64,000 nucleotides of DNA from Opitutaceae bacterium (GTDB lineage Bacteria > Verrucomicrobiota > Verrucomicrobiia > Opitutales > Opitutaceae), in contig JAEUHC010000002.1 in assembly GCA_016794785.1 (NCBI GenBank), positions 184,893-248,892 of the forward strand, read 5' to 3'. The notes beneath the pieces are model-generated. The model was not told the DNA's origin. It did no database searches and saw nothing but the letters and a program-made list of their open reading frames with translations. Positions 14,648 through 22,442 of this stretch are shown here, piece after piece. Every line of letters starts with the position of its first letter. Within the stretch, counting starts at the first letter, position 1. The translations under genes and the position numbers were made by a program.

Positions 14648-16080
14648 ACAAGACCCTCCTCCTCGTCCTCTGCGACTTCCTGCTGCTCACCCTCCTTGCG
14701 CTCACGCGCTGGGAGTCCGCGGAGCCCGCGCCCCGCGCGAAGCAGCCGCCCGTCCCCGAGCTGGCCGCAAACGCCGTCACCAAGGAACAGGACCTGGTCG
14801 ATGCGATGCGCCAGACGCTCGCCGATGAAAAGACCGCGCGCGACGAACTCGCGCAGAAACTCTCCGCCGCCGATTCCGCGCTCGCCGCGCGCGAACAGAG
14901 CCTCACGCAGACGCAGGCCGCCAATGCCCGGCTCGCCGCCGAGCGCGCCGCCACGGCCGCCTCGCTTGCCGAGACCCAGCGCAGCGCCGCCGAACTCGCC
15001 CAGAAGGTCTCCACCGCGACGCGCGAGGCGGATCTCACCAAGGAGCAGCTCGTGGCGCTGCAGCGCGAGCTGGCCGAGAAGCTCGCGGAGGCCAACCGCG
15101 TCAAGAGCGACCTCGCGAAGCGGGAGAAGGAGCTGGCGGAGGCCCAGAAGGAAAACAAAAATCTGACCGCCGCCTACTTTGTCGCCGAGACCGAGAAGAA
15201 AAACCTCGAGAAGGAAGTCACCGCCCTCAACACGCAGACGAAAGCCCTCGAGACCCAGGTCGAGGCCGAGCGCATCGAGCGCCGCAAGGTCCAGGAGACC
15301 ACCACCACTCTCGCGCAGGGCGTCGGCCAGCTCGCTGAGAAATCCGGCGAGCTGACAAAGGAGATCCGCGACTACCGGCCGATCAACGCGAACGTGCTCT
15401 TCAGCGAGTTCACCGCCAACCGCGTGACCGCCAAGTTCGCGGCGAGTCGCCGGGGCTTCCTCGGCCGCACCGAGGCCAACAAGGAAAGCAACACCGTGCT
15501 CGTGACCGACGGCACGCGCGTTTACGCCGTCCTCCACATCGCCGACACCCCGTTTGCACTCGGCGAGACGGGCGTCGAATGGGACAGCCTTTCCGTCGAG
15601 CTGTCCAAGTCAGGTCAGGGCCGCAACGTCGCATCCAGCGTGGACTTCCTCGCGCACGATCCCCGCATCGTCGCGCTGCCGCTCGAGGCTGCGCAGGTGG
15701 CGGCGCTCGGCGCCAAGGTCTATGCGCTGGCCACCGATCCGGTGCGATTCCCCGAGGCCGTGCTCATCGACGGCGGCGGCCGCGGCTACGGCGAGGTGGG
15801 CTTCAAGCTCGATCCGGCCGAGCCCGGCTTCGTGCGCGTGGACAACCGTTTTTTTAACCGTCTCTTTGGCGACTTCTCGCCTAAGCGCGGCGATCTCGTC
15901 TTCGCCAAGTCCGGCGAGATCCTGGGCATCATGGTCAACAGCGATTATTGCGCGTTGCTGAAGAGCTTCGCCCCGCAAAAGTCGATCACGCCCGCGCCCG
16001 ACCTCAAGACGCAGGGCACGGGGCAGCTCTTCGATTCCCTGATCGGGCGTCTCCGCGCGATGCCGCTCAAGCTGCAGTGA
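14644..16080 (+). CDS. MotB/ExbD-like membrane anchor with long coiled coil and trypsin-like fold
   Basis: A 478-residue protein. MNKTLLLVLCDFLLLTLLAL is a single N-terminal TM with an Asp (D11) near its start, as in MotB/ExbD. A long Ala/Glu/Lys-rich coiled coil spans about 40-245. Residues from about 265 to the end look like a chymotrypsin-fold domain: NTVLVTDGTRVYAVLHIADTP, SVDFLAHDPRIVALPLE and KRGDLVFAKSGEILGIMVNSD. The last is the position of a GDSGGP motif, but here it reads RGDLVF, so the catalytic Ser is missing and the domain may only bind. It is coupled to the preceding membrane protein by an ATGA overlap, consistent with a channel/anchor pair. Confidence 0.75.
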   Translation: MNKTLLLVLCDFLLLTLLALTRWESAEPAPRAKQPPVPELAANAVTKEQDLVDAMRQTLADEKTARDELAQKLSAADSALAAREQSLTQTQAANARLAAERAATAASLAETQRSAAELAQKVSTATREADLTKEQLVALQRELAEKLAEANRVKSDLAKREKELAEAQKENKNLTAAYFVAETEKKNLEKEVTALNTQTKALETQVEAERIERRKVQETTTTLAQGVGQLAEKSGELTKEIRDYRPINANVLFSEFTANRVTAKFAASRRGFLGRTEANKESNTVLVTDGTRVYAVLHIADTPFALGETGVEWDSLSVELSKSGQGRNVASSVDFLAHDPRIVALPLEAAQVAALGAKVYALATDPVRFPEAVLIDGGGRGYGEVGFKLDPAEPGFVRVDNRFFNRLFGDFSPKRGDLVFAKSGEILGIMVNSDYCALLKSFAPQKSITPAPDLKTQGTGQLFDSLIGRLRAMPLKLQ

Positions 16081-16102
16081 CGGGTGCGGCGTCGGCATGG
16101 AA

Positions 16103-16133
16103 AGGTGGGCCGGCATGGAGCCGCCCTGGGTTC
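16103..16133. repeat. Degenerate family A REP unit
   Basis: AGGTGGGCCGGCATGGAGCC then GCCCTGGGTTC resembles one half of the GTGGGGCCGG...CCTGGGTT repeat seen near 5985, 8941 and 9865, with several mismatches. It lies in the gap between two convergent gene sets. Confidence 0.45.
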
Positions 16134-16255
16134 AAAGGTGTCGGATGATTGCGTAGTAGCGGGTGTCCCTGCCCGCCGAGAGGTGAGCGCACGTCCCGAA
16201 CCGGCGGAGCGGGACGCCTCCGCTGCCTGGTCCAGCGGCCTTTTTCGACGCCCCC

Positions 16256-17275
16256 TTACAGATCCTGGAGTGCGATGAAGGCGCCGCCGTGCAGGTGCGT
16301 CACGGTGCGCATCAGGTTGGCGAAGCGCAGGCCGGTGTTGCCCATCGAAAACTGGTAGCGGATCGTGGTGGGGAAGCCGACGGCGTTGATGGTGACGCGT
16401 CGGTTGCCCTTTTCGTCAGCGGGATTCAGCTCCTCAAGGCGGCGGATGACGGCATCGGCGGAGTCGCTGGAGTTGAATTCGTCGCCGAAGACGAAGATGC
16501 CCATGCGCATCTTCTCGTTATCGCGGTCGAAGAGAAAGCGCATGGCGTTGTAGATGCCGGGCACGGGATTGGAGACGGTGTCCTGCTCGTAGCGGCGGAG
16601 CGTGCGCTTGATGGCCTCGCGCGTATCGCGGTTGTCGGGCAGCCAGGCGTCGCTGCCGGCGCCGCGCCGGCCGAGCACGAAGCGCCCGTCGCCGTCGAGG
16701 AGCTGGATGCCTTCGAGCTGGGGATAGGAGTCGAGCACCGCCTCGATGGTGCGGATGGCGATGGGCCAGATGCCGCCGTGGTTGGGGTCGCGCATCGAGC
16801 CGGAGGTGTCGATGACGAAGGCGATGTAGTTGTCGCCCACAGGCAGGCCCACGGGCGCGGGCTTCACATCCTTGAGCACGACTTCGTGCTCGGGCTTTTT
16901 CTGGCGCGCGGCGATTTCCTTCTTGAGTTCGTCGAGGTCCACAAGGAGGGCCTCCTGGCCGCGCTTCTCGCGCTGGAGATTTTTTTCGAGATCCTCGAGC
17001 AGGCTCTGGAGGGAATCGTTGCGCAGGCGGGCATCGGTGACGAGGGTGGTGATGCGGGCGTTGCTGCGCTCGAGGTCTTCCTTGCTGGTGCGAAGCTTGA
17101 TCAGTTCCTCAATCTGCACGGCGAGCTGGCGGTTCACCTCGATGAGCACTTCGATCTTTTCCTTTTCACGCGAATTGATCGTGAGGACGAAGATGAGGAT
17201 GACGGCCCCGAAGCCGCAGCAAATGCAGTCGAGGAAGGCGAGGCTGAAGACTTGCGCTGGACGGCGGCGGATCAT
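16256..17275 (-). CDS. Membrane-anchored VWA-domain protein, intact MIDAS (second of pair)
   Basis: A 339-residue protein. Residues 9-34 form one TM, with D16 in AFLDCICCGFGAVIL. A charged coiled coil follows at about 36-125, then a von Willebrand A domain from about 148 (IAFVIDTSGSMRD; the MIDAS DxSxS begins at D156), with GIFVFGDEFNSSDSADAV and INAVGFPT further on. The FLD-plus-TM start resembles ExbD (PFIDVML), whose Asp carries protons. The bulk should be outside the membrane. It is the last gene of a four-gene operon and starts within the stop of the preceding VWA gene (ATGA). The ATG at 17273-17275 is chosen because upstream in-frame sequence overlaps that gene and lacks sense. Confidence 0.8.
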   Translation of the reverse strand: MIRRRPAQVFSLAFLDCICCGFGAVILIFVLTINSREKEKIEVLIEVNRQLAVQIEELIKLRTSKEDLERSNARITTLVTDARLRNDSLQSLLEDLEKNLQREKRGQEALLVDLDELKKEIAARQKKPEHEVVLKDVKPAPVGLPVGDNYIAFVIDTSGSMRDPNHGGIWPIAIRTIEAVLDSYPQLEGIQLLDGDGRFVLGRRGAGSDAWLPDNRDTREAIKRTLRRYEQDTVSNPVPGIYNAMRFLFDRDNEKMRMGIFVFGDEFNSSDSADAVIRRLEELNPADEKGNRRVTINAVGFPTTIRYQFSMGNTGLRFANLMRTVTHLHGGAFIALQDL

Positions 17276-18345
17276 GTGTCGGGCCAGGTTCTCGCCGGGC
17301 TGACGAGGGCGCCGCGGGTGGCGTTGGCGAGCTGCCAGTAGAGCCCGGGGGCGCCGGGATCGCCGGTCAGCATGGGAAAGAGGATTGTGCTGACGGGGAT
17401 GCGGGGAGGGAGCTGCTTGGTGGCGATGTCGAAAAAGCGGATGCGATGCCCTTCCTCGATCTCGCCTTCCATCGGGAGCGAATCGCTCTTGGTGGGGAGG
17501 CCGTCGGTGATGAGCACGATGCTGTCGGGCAGGCGGGGCAGAAAACGGACGGAGGTGAAGGCTCGCTCCAGGTTGGCGCCGCCCTGCGGCACGATGGCGT
17601 GGAGCTTGGTGATGACCTCGGACATGGTCTTGCGGTCCTTGGTGCTGAACCATTCGTCGCCGCGCGTGGGGAGGATGGGGGTCGTCTCGTCGGCAAAGAG
17701 CAGGATTTGGAAGCGCGTGCCTTCCTCGAGTGAGGCGAGCATCCATTCGAGGGACTGCACGACGCGCTGCCACTTGGGCGCCTCGCGTTTCTTCTGGTCG
17801 GTGTCCTCGAGCCGCGCGACCGCGGCGTCGATCGTCTCGTCGAGCATCGAGCCCGAGGTGCGGACAATGAAGACGACGAATTCGCCATGGAGCTTCACGC
17901 CGGTGAGATACTGCCGGCGGTCGACGTTAGGGATGGGGACGGGCGGCGCGATATCCTCGGTGGGCAGGGCCTTCTTTTCACCGAGCAGGGAGTGAAGCGC
18001 GTCCTTCAGCGCGCCGGTCTGCTGGAGCATGAGCAGCAGGTCGCGCTTGCGATCGGAGAGCTTGAGCTGGTCCTGCTCGTTCTTGGCGTTGATGTCCTGC
18101 AGTTCGAGCTGCACGGCGGCGAGAATGCGCGCGATGCGATCGAGCTCCTGCTGGGTCGAGAGCTTGTTGACCTGCGCGGCGCGGAGCTTCTCGCGCGCGA
18201 TGTCGACGTCGGCCTTGTCGACGTTGGTCTTCTTCGTGACGGTGAGGATGAAGACGAGGATCACCGCGCCGAAGCCGCAGCAGATGCAGTCGAGAAAGGA
18301 GAGGCTGAAGACCTCGGCATCGCGGCGTTTGCGGCTGTTGGACAT
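17272..18345 (-). CDS. Membrane-anchored VWA-domain protein with altered MIDAS (first of pair)
   Basis: A 357-residue protein built like its downstream neighbour: one TM at about 12-36 with D19 in SFLDCICCGFGAVIL, a coiled coil at about 40-125, then a VWA domain. The MIDAS site reads FIVRTSGSMLD, so the first Asp is Arg (R162), while the later ITDGLPTKSD strand is kept. Metal binding is therefore probably weakened or lost, and a heterodimer with the intact paralogue is plausible. It starts 12 bp after the actin/Hsp70-like gene. The shared N-termini show that the two VWA genes arose by duplication and then diverged in the C-terminal half. Confidence 0.8.
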   Translation of the reverse strand: MSNSRKRRDAEVFSLSFLDCICCGFGAVILVFILTVTKKTNVDKADVDIAREKLRAAQVNKLSTQQELDRIARILAAVQLELQDINAKNEQDQLKLSDRKRDLLLMLQQTGALKDALHSLLGEKKALPTEDIAPPVPIPNVDRRQYLTGVKLHGEFVVFIVRTSGSMLDETIDAAVARLEDTDQKKREAPKWQRVVQSLEWMLASLEEGTRFQILLFADETTPILPTRGDEWFSTKDRKTMSEVITKLHAIVPQGGANLERAFTSVRFLPRLPDSIVLITDGLPTKSDSLPMEGEIEEGHRIRFFDIATKQLPPRIPVSTILFPMLTGDPGAPGLYWQLANATRGALVSPARTWPDT

Positions 18346-18357
18346 GGCGCGGGAGGG

Positions 18358-19848
18358 TCAGTCGTGCGCACGGCCGCCGCCGACACCGTTGCAGTGGGCG
18401 AAGAGAATCTCGGCCGCGGCTCCGCCGCACTGGACCATGATCCGATCGCCAGCTTCGACGGGGGTGCGGGCGACGGTCGTGGCGGAGGCCCGCGCCGCGT
18501 GATCGACGAACCAGAGCCGGCCGCCTTCGCGGGTGAGGGGGATGGAGCAGTCGTCGGCGATTTCGAAAGCCGCGGGCAGGGCGAGATCGGCGCCCAGCGA
18601 GCCGAGGCCGATGGTGAAGCGCGCCCCCGACGTGATCGGCTGCCCGATGCCATCGAGCACGGCGTGCGTCGGTTGCAGGCGGGGGGCGCCGGCGGTGCGG
18701 AGTTTTTGCAAGTGGGCTTCCCACGGCGCGGCGGCGGTGCGGCGGGCGAGCGCGACGGGCACGGCGGTCTCCACCGGCACGTCCGCGAGATCGGCGGCGG
18801 GTTCGTGCCGGCTTTCGCCGAGGCGCGCGGCGCCGCAGGCGGCGGCGGCGGCGGCGAGCTTGAGAATCCGATGAAAGCCGGCGGTGCGCAGCCGCTCCTC
18901 AAGCCCGGGCACGATGGCCGCGCGATCGGTCAGCGCGATCGTGCAGGGTTCGCTCGCATGCGGCGAATGGTGGAGGAAGGATTGGAGGCCCTGCACGAGC
19001 GTGGCGACGAAGCCCTGCGCGTCGGCCGTGAGTTGATCGCGTTTGGCGAGCATCTCGTAGGTGCGCTTGGCGGTGTTGATCTGGAAGCGATGCTCGGGGG
19101 CGCCGTTGAGGACAAATTCCTTGGTCTGCCGAAAAAACAACTGCTCGATCCGGCCGTCCTCGAGGATGTCGAACGCGGTGTGGCGCAGGAAACGGTTGCC
19201 CATCGCCGCGGTGAAATTTTTCAGCAGCTGCGCCGACCCGGACTGAGGCAGGTGAATGAAGTCGCGGCGTTCCAGGTGCTCTTCCGCCCGGAGGAGGGTG
19301 ATGTCCGCCCCTTCGAGATGCAGATCGACGAGGACGACGGGCAGGGCGGGGTTGAAACCGCCCGCGCGCGGATCGCAGAGCGTGGCGCAGGCTCCGTCGA
19401 CGATGCCGGCGAGGGGGAGCTGGAGTTCGCCGGCCATGCCGAGGAGCAGGCCGATTTTTTCCTCTTCGGTGGCGGGGTCCTTCAGATAAGCGCCCGGAAC
19501 GGCGAGGACCACTTTGTCGGCCGGGGTGGCGGCGCGGGCCCGGCGCGTGAAGTCGCTGAAGAAATGGAAGGCCAGCTCGGAGAAAGCCGCGGCCTTGCCG
19601 ATGGGCCCGATGGTCGAGGGTTCGTGGGCGAGCCGGGTCCAGAACGTGTGCGCGATGCGGCGCGGATGCACGAACCAGTTGTCCTCTGCGGCGCGACCGA
19701 AGGCGTATTTCTGGCCGTCGAAGTAGGCGAAGCCGGGCCACTCGCCCGAGCCTTGCGCGTCGTCGACAGGGAGCGGACGGGCGGTTTCTTGATCTGCAAC
19801 GGCGGCTTGGAAGCCGGCGTCGCACAGGTCGATTCCGAGAGTGGCCAT
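18358..19848 (-). CDS. Actin/Hsp70-fold protein with degenerate phosphate loops and possible FHA-like tail
   Basis: A 496-residue protein. MATLGIDLCDAGFQAAVAD is at the place of the Hsp70 phosphate-1 loop. KVVLAVPGAYLKDPATEEEK followed by LLLGMAGELQLPLAGIVDGACATL mirrors the Hsp70 stretch VPAYF...AGL.....EPTAAAL. The phosphate-2 loop (DLGGGT) is replaced by DLHLEGAD, so ATPase activity is doubtful. The last ~90 residues (ARFTIGLGSLGADLALPAAF...GGRLWFVDHAARAS...VEAGDRIMVQCGG) resemble a forkhead-associated fold. It lies between the channel-like gene (13 bp) and the first VWA gene (12 bp). The start MATLGIDL at 19846-19848 is chosen over upstream in-frame codons overlapping the previous gene. 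Confidence 0.72.
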   Translation of the reverse strand: MATLGIDLCDAGFQAAVADQETARPLPVDDAQGSGEWPGFAYFDGQKYAFGRAAEDNWFVHPRRIAHTFWTRLAHEPSTIGPIGKAAAFSELAFHFFSDFTRRARAATPADKVVLAVPGAYLKDPATEEEKIGLLLGMAGELQLPLAGIVDGACATLCDPRAGGFNPALPVVLVDLHLEGADITLLRAEEHLERRDFIHLPQSGSAQLLKNFTAAMGNRFLRHTAFDILEDGRIEQLFFRQTKEFVLNGAPEHRFQINTAKRTYEMLAKRDQLTADAQGFVATLVQGLQSFLHHSPHASEPCTIALTDRAAIVPGLEERLRTAGFHRILKLAAAAAACGAARLGESRHEPAADLADVPVETAVPVALARRTAAAPWEAHLQKLRTAGAPRLQPTHAVLDGIGQPITSGARFTIGLGSLGADLALPAAFEIADDCSIPLTREGGRLWFVDHAARASATTVARTPVEAGDRIMVQCGGAAAEILFAHCNGVGGGRAHD

Positions 19849-19861
19849 GATAAATGCGTTC

Positions 19862-20725
19862 CTACGCGAAGGGCGAGGCGGCGCCCTCGTCAAGGTGCGG
19901 CACTTTCATCACATCGATGAGTTTGTCGCGGCAAAGGGCCTGCGTCTCGATGATGAAGGCTTCCTGCCGCGCTTGCACGAGGTGCATGAAAAACATCAGC
20001 ACGATGCAGAGCGCGAGGCCGACGAAGGTGGTGTTGAAGGCGAGGCCGAGGGCGTTGGTCACCGGCGCGATGTCGCCCTTGATGGCGGCCTCGGCGGAAT
20101 TGAGCGCGTCGCCGATGCCGCGCACCGTGCCGATGAACCCGAGGGCCGGGATGGCCCACGCGATGTAGCGCACCATGCCGAGCGAGGAGTCGAGTTCATC
20201 GCCGGCGAGTTCGGCGCGTTCGCGCACCGCGGTGGCGGCGTCCTGCACCGAATGCGTGGCGTGGAAACGGTGCAGCGAGGCGAGGATGCATTCCGGCAGC
20301 AGGCGCTCGCGCCATCGCCGGTCGCGCTCGATGGCGGTCTTGAGTTCCTTGTAGCGATCCAGCGCGTCCTCGGGGATGATGCGTTCGCCGGGCTGCACGC
20401 GCACGAAGTCCTGCTTCAGCAACGCGCGTTCCCGGGTCACGTGGGTCAGCTTGTAGCCGAGGATAATCATGCCCCAGAGGCAGAACACGATTTCCCACTT
20501 CGATTCGGGATCCTGGATGATGGCGTAGAAGGTGCGCTCCTTGATCTCGGGGGCCTCGCTGCTGACGCCGCGGGCGGTGGCGAGTTTCCGGCGGGCGGCA
20601 TCGTCATTGGCCCGGGGAATCACGCTCTGGACATACCAGATGTTCACGACGATGGCTGCGAACAGCAGGCCGATCACCGGCACGAGGAACTCGAGGGAAA
20701 GAATACCCTTGTTTCGCGAAATCAT
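19862..20725 (-). CDS. MotA/TolQ/ExbB-family proton channel protein
   Basis: A 287-residue inner-membrane protein. TM1 is at about 10-32 and TM2 at about 78-94 (IVFCLWGMIILGYKL). A cytoplasmic helical stretch follows, then TM3 at about 186-208 with AIPALGFIGTVRGIGDAL and TM4 at about 228-250 (LAFNTTFVGLALCIVLMFF). The PxLGxxGTVxGI motif and the FNTT helix are the hallmark of MotA/TolQ/ExbB channel subunits. No tolR, exbD, motB or tonB gene is adjacent. The partners on offer are the two VWA proteins with ExbD-like TMs encoded in the same operon. The start MISRNKGIL at 20723-20725 is chosen; the upstream extension lacks membrane character. Confidence 0.87.
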   Translation of the reverse strand: MISRNKGILSLEFLVPVIGLLFAAIVVNIWYVQSVIPRANDDAARRKLATARGVSSEAPEIKERTFYAIIQDPESKWEIVFCLWGMIILGYKLTHVTRERALLKQDFVRVQPGERIIPEDALDRYKELKTAIERDRRWRERLLPECILASLHRFHATHSVQDAATAVRERAELAGDELDSSLGMVRYIAWAIPALGFIGTVRGIGDALNSAEAAIKGDIAPVTNALGLAFNTTFVGLALCIVLMFFMHLVQARQEAFIIETQALCRDKLIDVMKVPHLDEGAASPFA

Positions 20726-20835
20726 GGGAATAGAAGCGGGGGAGTTGGCGGGGCTGACCTTTAATGGTCCGAATCTCTGGAATTTCAAATGCATCGACGA
20801 CTTAGCTGTGACGACTGGAAAATTATCCTCGTCGT

Positions 20836-20864
20836 TTGAATTAGCATGGAACTCCGCTTAATTG
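20836..20864 (+). promoter_or_regulatory. Possible sigma-70 promoter of the glycine-zipper lipoprotein gene
   Basis: TTGAAT (20836-20841), a 17-bp spacer and TAATTG (20859-20864) lie in an AT-rich patch of the divergent gap between the channel-like gene and the lipoprotein gene, about 43 bp before the ATG. The match is moderate only. Confidence 0.35.
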
Positions 20865-20906
20865 CCTCCGTCTTTCCCCAATCTGTCCGCCATCCCCGCA
20901 ATTCCC

Positions 20907-21563
20907 ATGATCCCGCATTCATCGAAACAGTTTCGTCATGAATCCGTCCGCCGCCGCGTGATCGCGTCCGGCGTGTCGCTCGCACTTCTGGCGGCGGCCG
21001 GTTGCTCGTCCGGAGTCGCACCATCCAAGACCGCCGGCGGCGCCGGCACGGGCGCGATGATCGGCGGCGCGGCCGGTGCCGTCGCCGGCAACAACAGCAG
21101 CATGGGCACCGGCACCGGTCTCGCCGCCGGCGCAGCGCTCGGCGCGATTACGGGCGGCATCATCGGCATGGTGCAGGACGCCAAGGATCGCAAGGAGCAG
21201 GACCGCCTCGCGCAGGAACGCGCCTACCAGCAGGAACTCGCCAAGAAGCGAGCCGAGGAGGCGAAGACCAAGGCTGCGCTGGAAGAGGAACTCGCGATTG
21301 CCGAGGGCTTCCGCATCTCCGACCTCGAACTCAACGACGCGAAAAAGAAACAGGAAAGCACGAGCGAGCGCCTCAAGCGCTTGCAGGAGGAGCGCTCGGG
21401 CGCGCTCGCCAAAAAGAAGGCCCTCGACGAAGCGCACGAGAAGACCCTTTCGATGGAGGCCGAGATTGCCCGCATCGAGGAGGAGCTGGCCCGGCTGAAG
21501 GGCGAGGAAGGCCAGCGAAAACCGGCCGCCGCTGCCACTCCGGTGTCGAAATCCAGCCAGTAG
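20907..21563 (+). CDS. Glycine-zipper lipoprotein with coiled-coil tail
   Basis: The product has 218 residues. A basic N-terminus and the hydrophobic VIASGVSLALLAAAGC end in a lipobox (LAAAGC), so it is probably lipidated. A glycine-zipper (GGAGTGAMIGGAAGAVAG...GTGLAAGAALGAITGGIIG) of the YMGG/OmpA-associated type follows and is likely to insert in or oligomerise at the outer membrane. The second half (about 90-205) is highly charged coiled coil. The function is unknown; similar proteins are envelope-stress or slime lipoproteins. It sits 30 bp ahead of a second lipoprotein gene and is divergent from the channel/VWA operon. The start is ATG 20907. Confidence 0.75.
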   Translation: MIPHSSKQFRHESVRRRVIASGVSLALLAAAGCSSGVAPSKTAGGAGTGAMIGGAAGAVAGNNSSMGTGTGLAAGAALGAITGGIIGMVQDAKDRKEQDRLAQERAYQQELAKKRAEEAKTKAALEEELAIAEGFRISDLELNDAKKKQESTSERLKRLQEERSGALAKKKALDEAHEKTLSMEAEIARIEEELARLKGEEGQRKPAAAATPVSKSSQ

Positions 21564-21593
21564 GCCACCGACGGTCACCCACCACCCGGTTCC

Positions 21594-22349
21594 ATGAAAG
21601 GCCCTGCGCTCATCCTTTCGCTGGCCGCCACGGTGCTGATTTTGGGATGCGCGACGACTGGCCATGAGGTGAAGGTCGATGCGATCGCCAAGCCCGTGCC
21701 GGGGGAACGGCAGTCGTTCAAATTGAAGAGCAAAGATCCGCGCCTCGGAGAGGAGAACCTGCGATACAAGGAGGCGGCGGATTTCGTGCGCACAGCGCTT
21801 TCAAGCAAAGGCCTCTACGAGGCACCCACCGAAGACCGGGCCGACATGATTGTGGAACTTGATTACGGCATGGAGGCGCCGCGGTCCAAGATGGAGCGCG
21901 TGAGCGTGCCGTTGTATGCGCAGGTTGGCGGGGCGGTGCGCTACGAGTCGGTGCCGGTCACCGATGCGCGCGGCAATGTCAGCTATCGCACGGTCGCCGT
22001 ATATGATGCGCCGCGCAACGAACTGATCGGCTACGACGAGCAACCGCGCCTCGTCACCATCTACGAGAAATACCTCAAGATCTCGGCCCGCGAAAACAAG
22101 CCGGCGACTGAGGGACGCCCACCGGCCGAACTCTGGAGCATCCATGCCAGCGCGGAGGACGAGAGCAAGGATCTGAGGAAATACCTGCCGATCATGGCTT
22201 CGGCGACGATGGACTACATCGGGCAGGACTCCTCCACCCAGAAGGTCGTGAAGGTGAAAGCCGACGGTCAGGATGTGGACTTCATCCGCCGCAAGATGAG
22301 TCCGCCGCCGTCGGCTCCGGCCAAGGCGAGCGAAGAAGCCAAAAATTGA
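21594..22349 (+). CDS. Hypothetical lipoprotein
   Basis: A 251-residue protein. MKGPALILSLAATVLILGC is a lipoprotein signal with lipobox LILGC. RYKEAADFVRTALSSKGLYEAPTEDRADMIVELDYGM suggests a domain like DUF4136-type lipoproteins (a helix packing on a sheet, with the phrase A-D-x-x-V/I-x-x-x-Y). SYRTVAVYDAPRNELIGYDEQPRLVTIYEKYLKISARE and LWSIHASAEDESKDLRKYLPIMASA follow. I cannot assign a function. It is probably cotranscribed with the preceding lipoprotein (30 bp gap), so both may act together in the envelope. Confidence 0.72.
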   Translation: MKGPALILSLAATVLILGCATTGHEVKVDAIAKPVPGERQSFKLKSKDPRLGEENLRYKEAADFVRTALSSKGLYEAPTEDRADMIVELDYGMEAPRSKMERVSVPLYAQVGGAVRYESVPVTDARGNVSYRTVAVYDAPRNELIGYDEQPRLVTIYEKYLKISARENKPATEGRPPAELWSIHASAEDESKDLRKYLPIMASATMDYIGQDSSTQKVVKVKADGQDVDFIRRKMSPPPSAPAKASEEAKN

Positions 22350-22442
22350 ATTCCAGGTCTCCTGGGGCATCGATCGGCGTTGCAGGGTGGATTTGACACC
22401 AGATTTTCACCGGCGGGACGATGGGGTAGGCAGCCTTTTCCC

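Noticed and set aside
14644..16080. Active serine protease in the coiled-coil membrane protein
   Set aside because: The fold looks chymotrypsin-like, but the GDSGGP position reads RGDLVF and no His/Asp partners are evident, so an active protease is not supported.
17887..19920. 677-codon + strand frame opposite the actin-like and VWA genes
   Set aside because: Translation is Gly/Glu/Arg-rich filler. The minus-strand genes have coherent domains and overlapping start/stop junctions.
16256..20725. Zorya-type anti-phage system
   Set aside because: Zorya has a MotA-like ZorA, but its ZorB carries an OmpA/PG-binding domain and is accompanied by helicase or nuclease genes. Here there are VWA and actin-like proteins and no nuclease or helicase.
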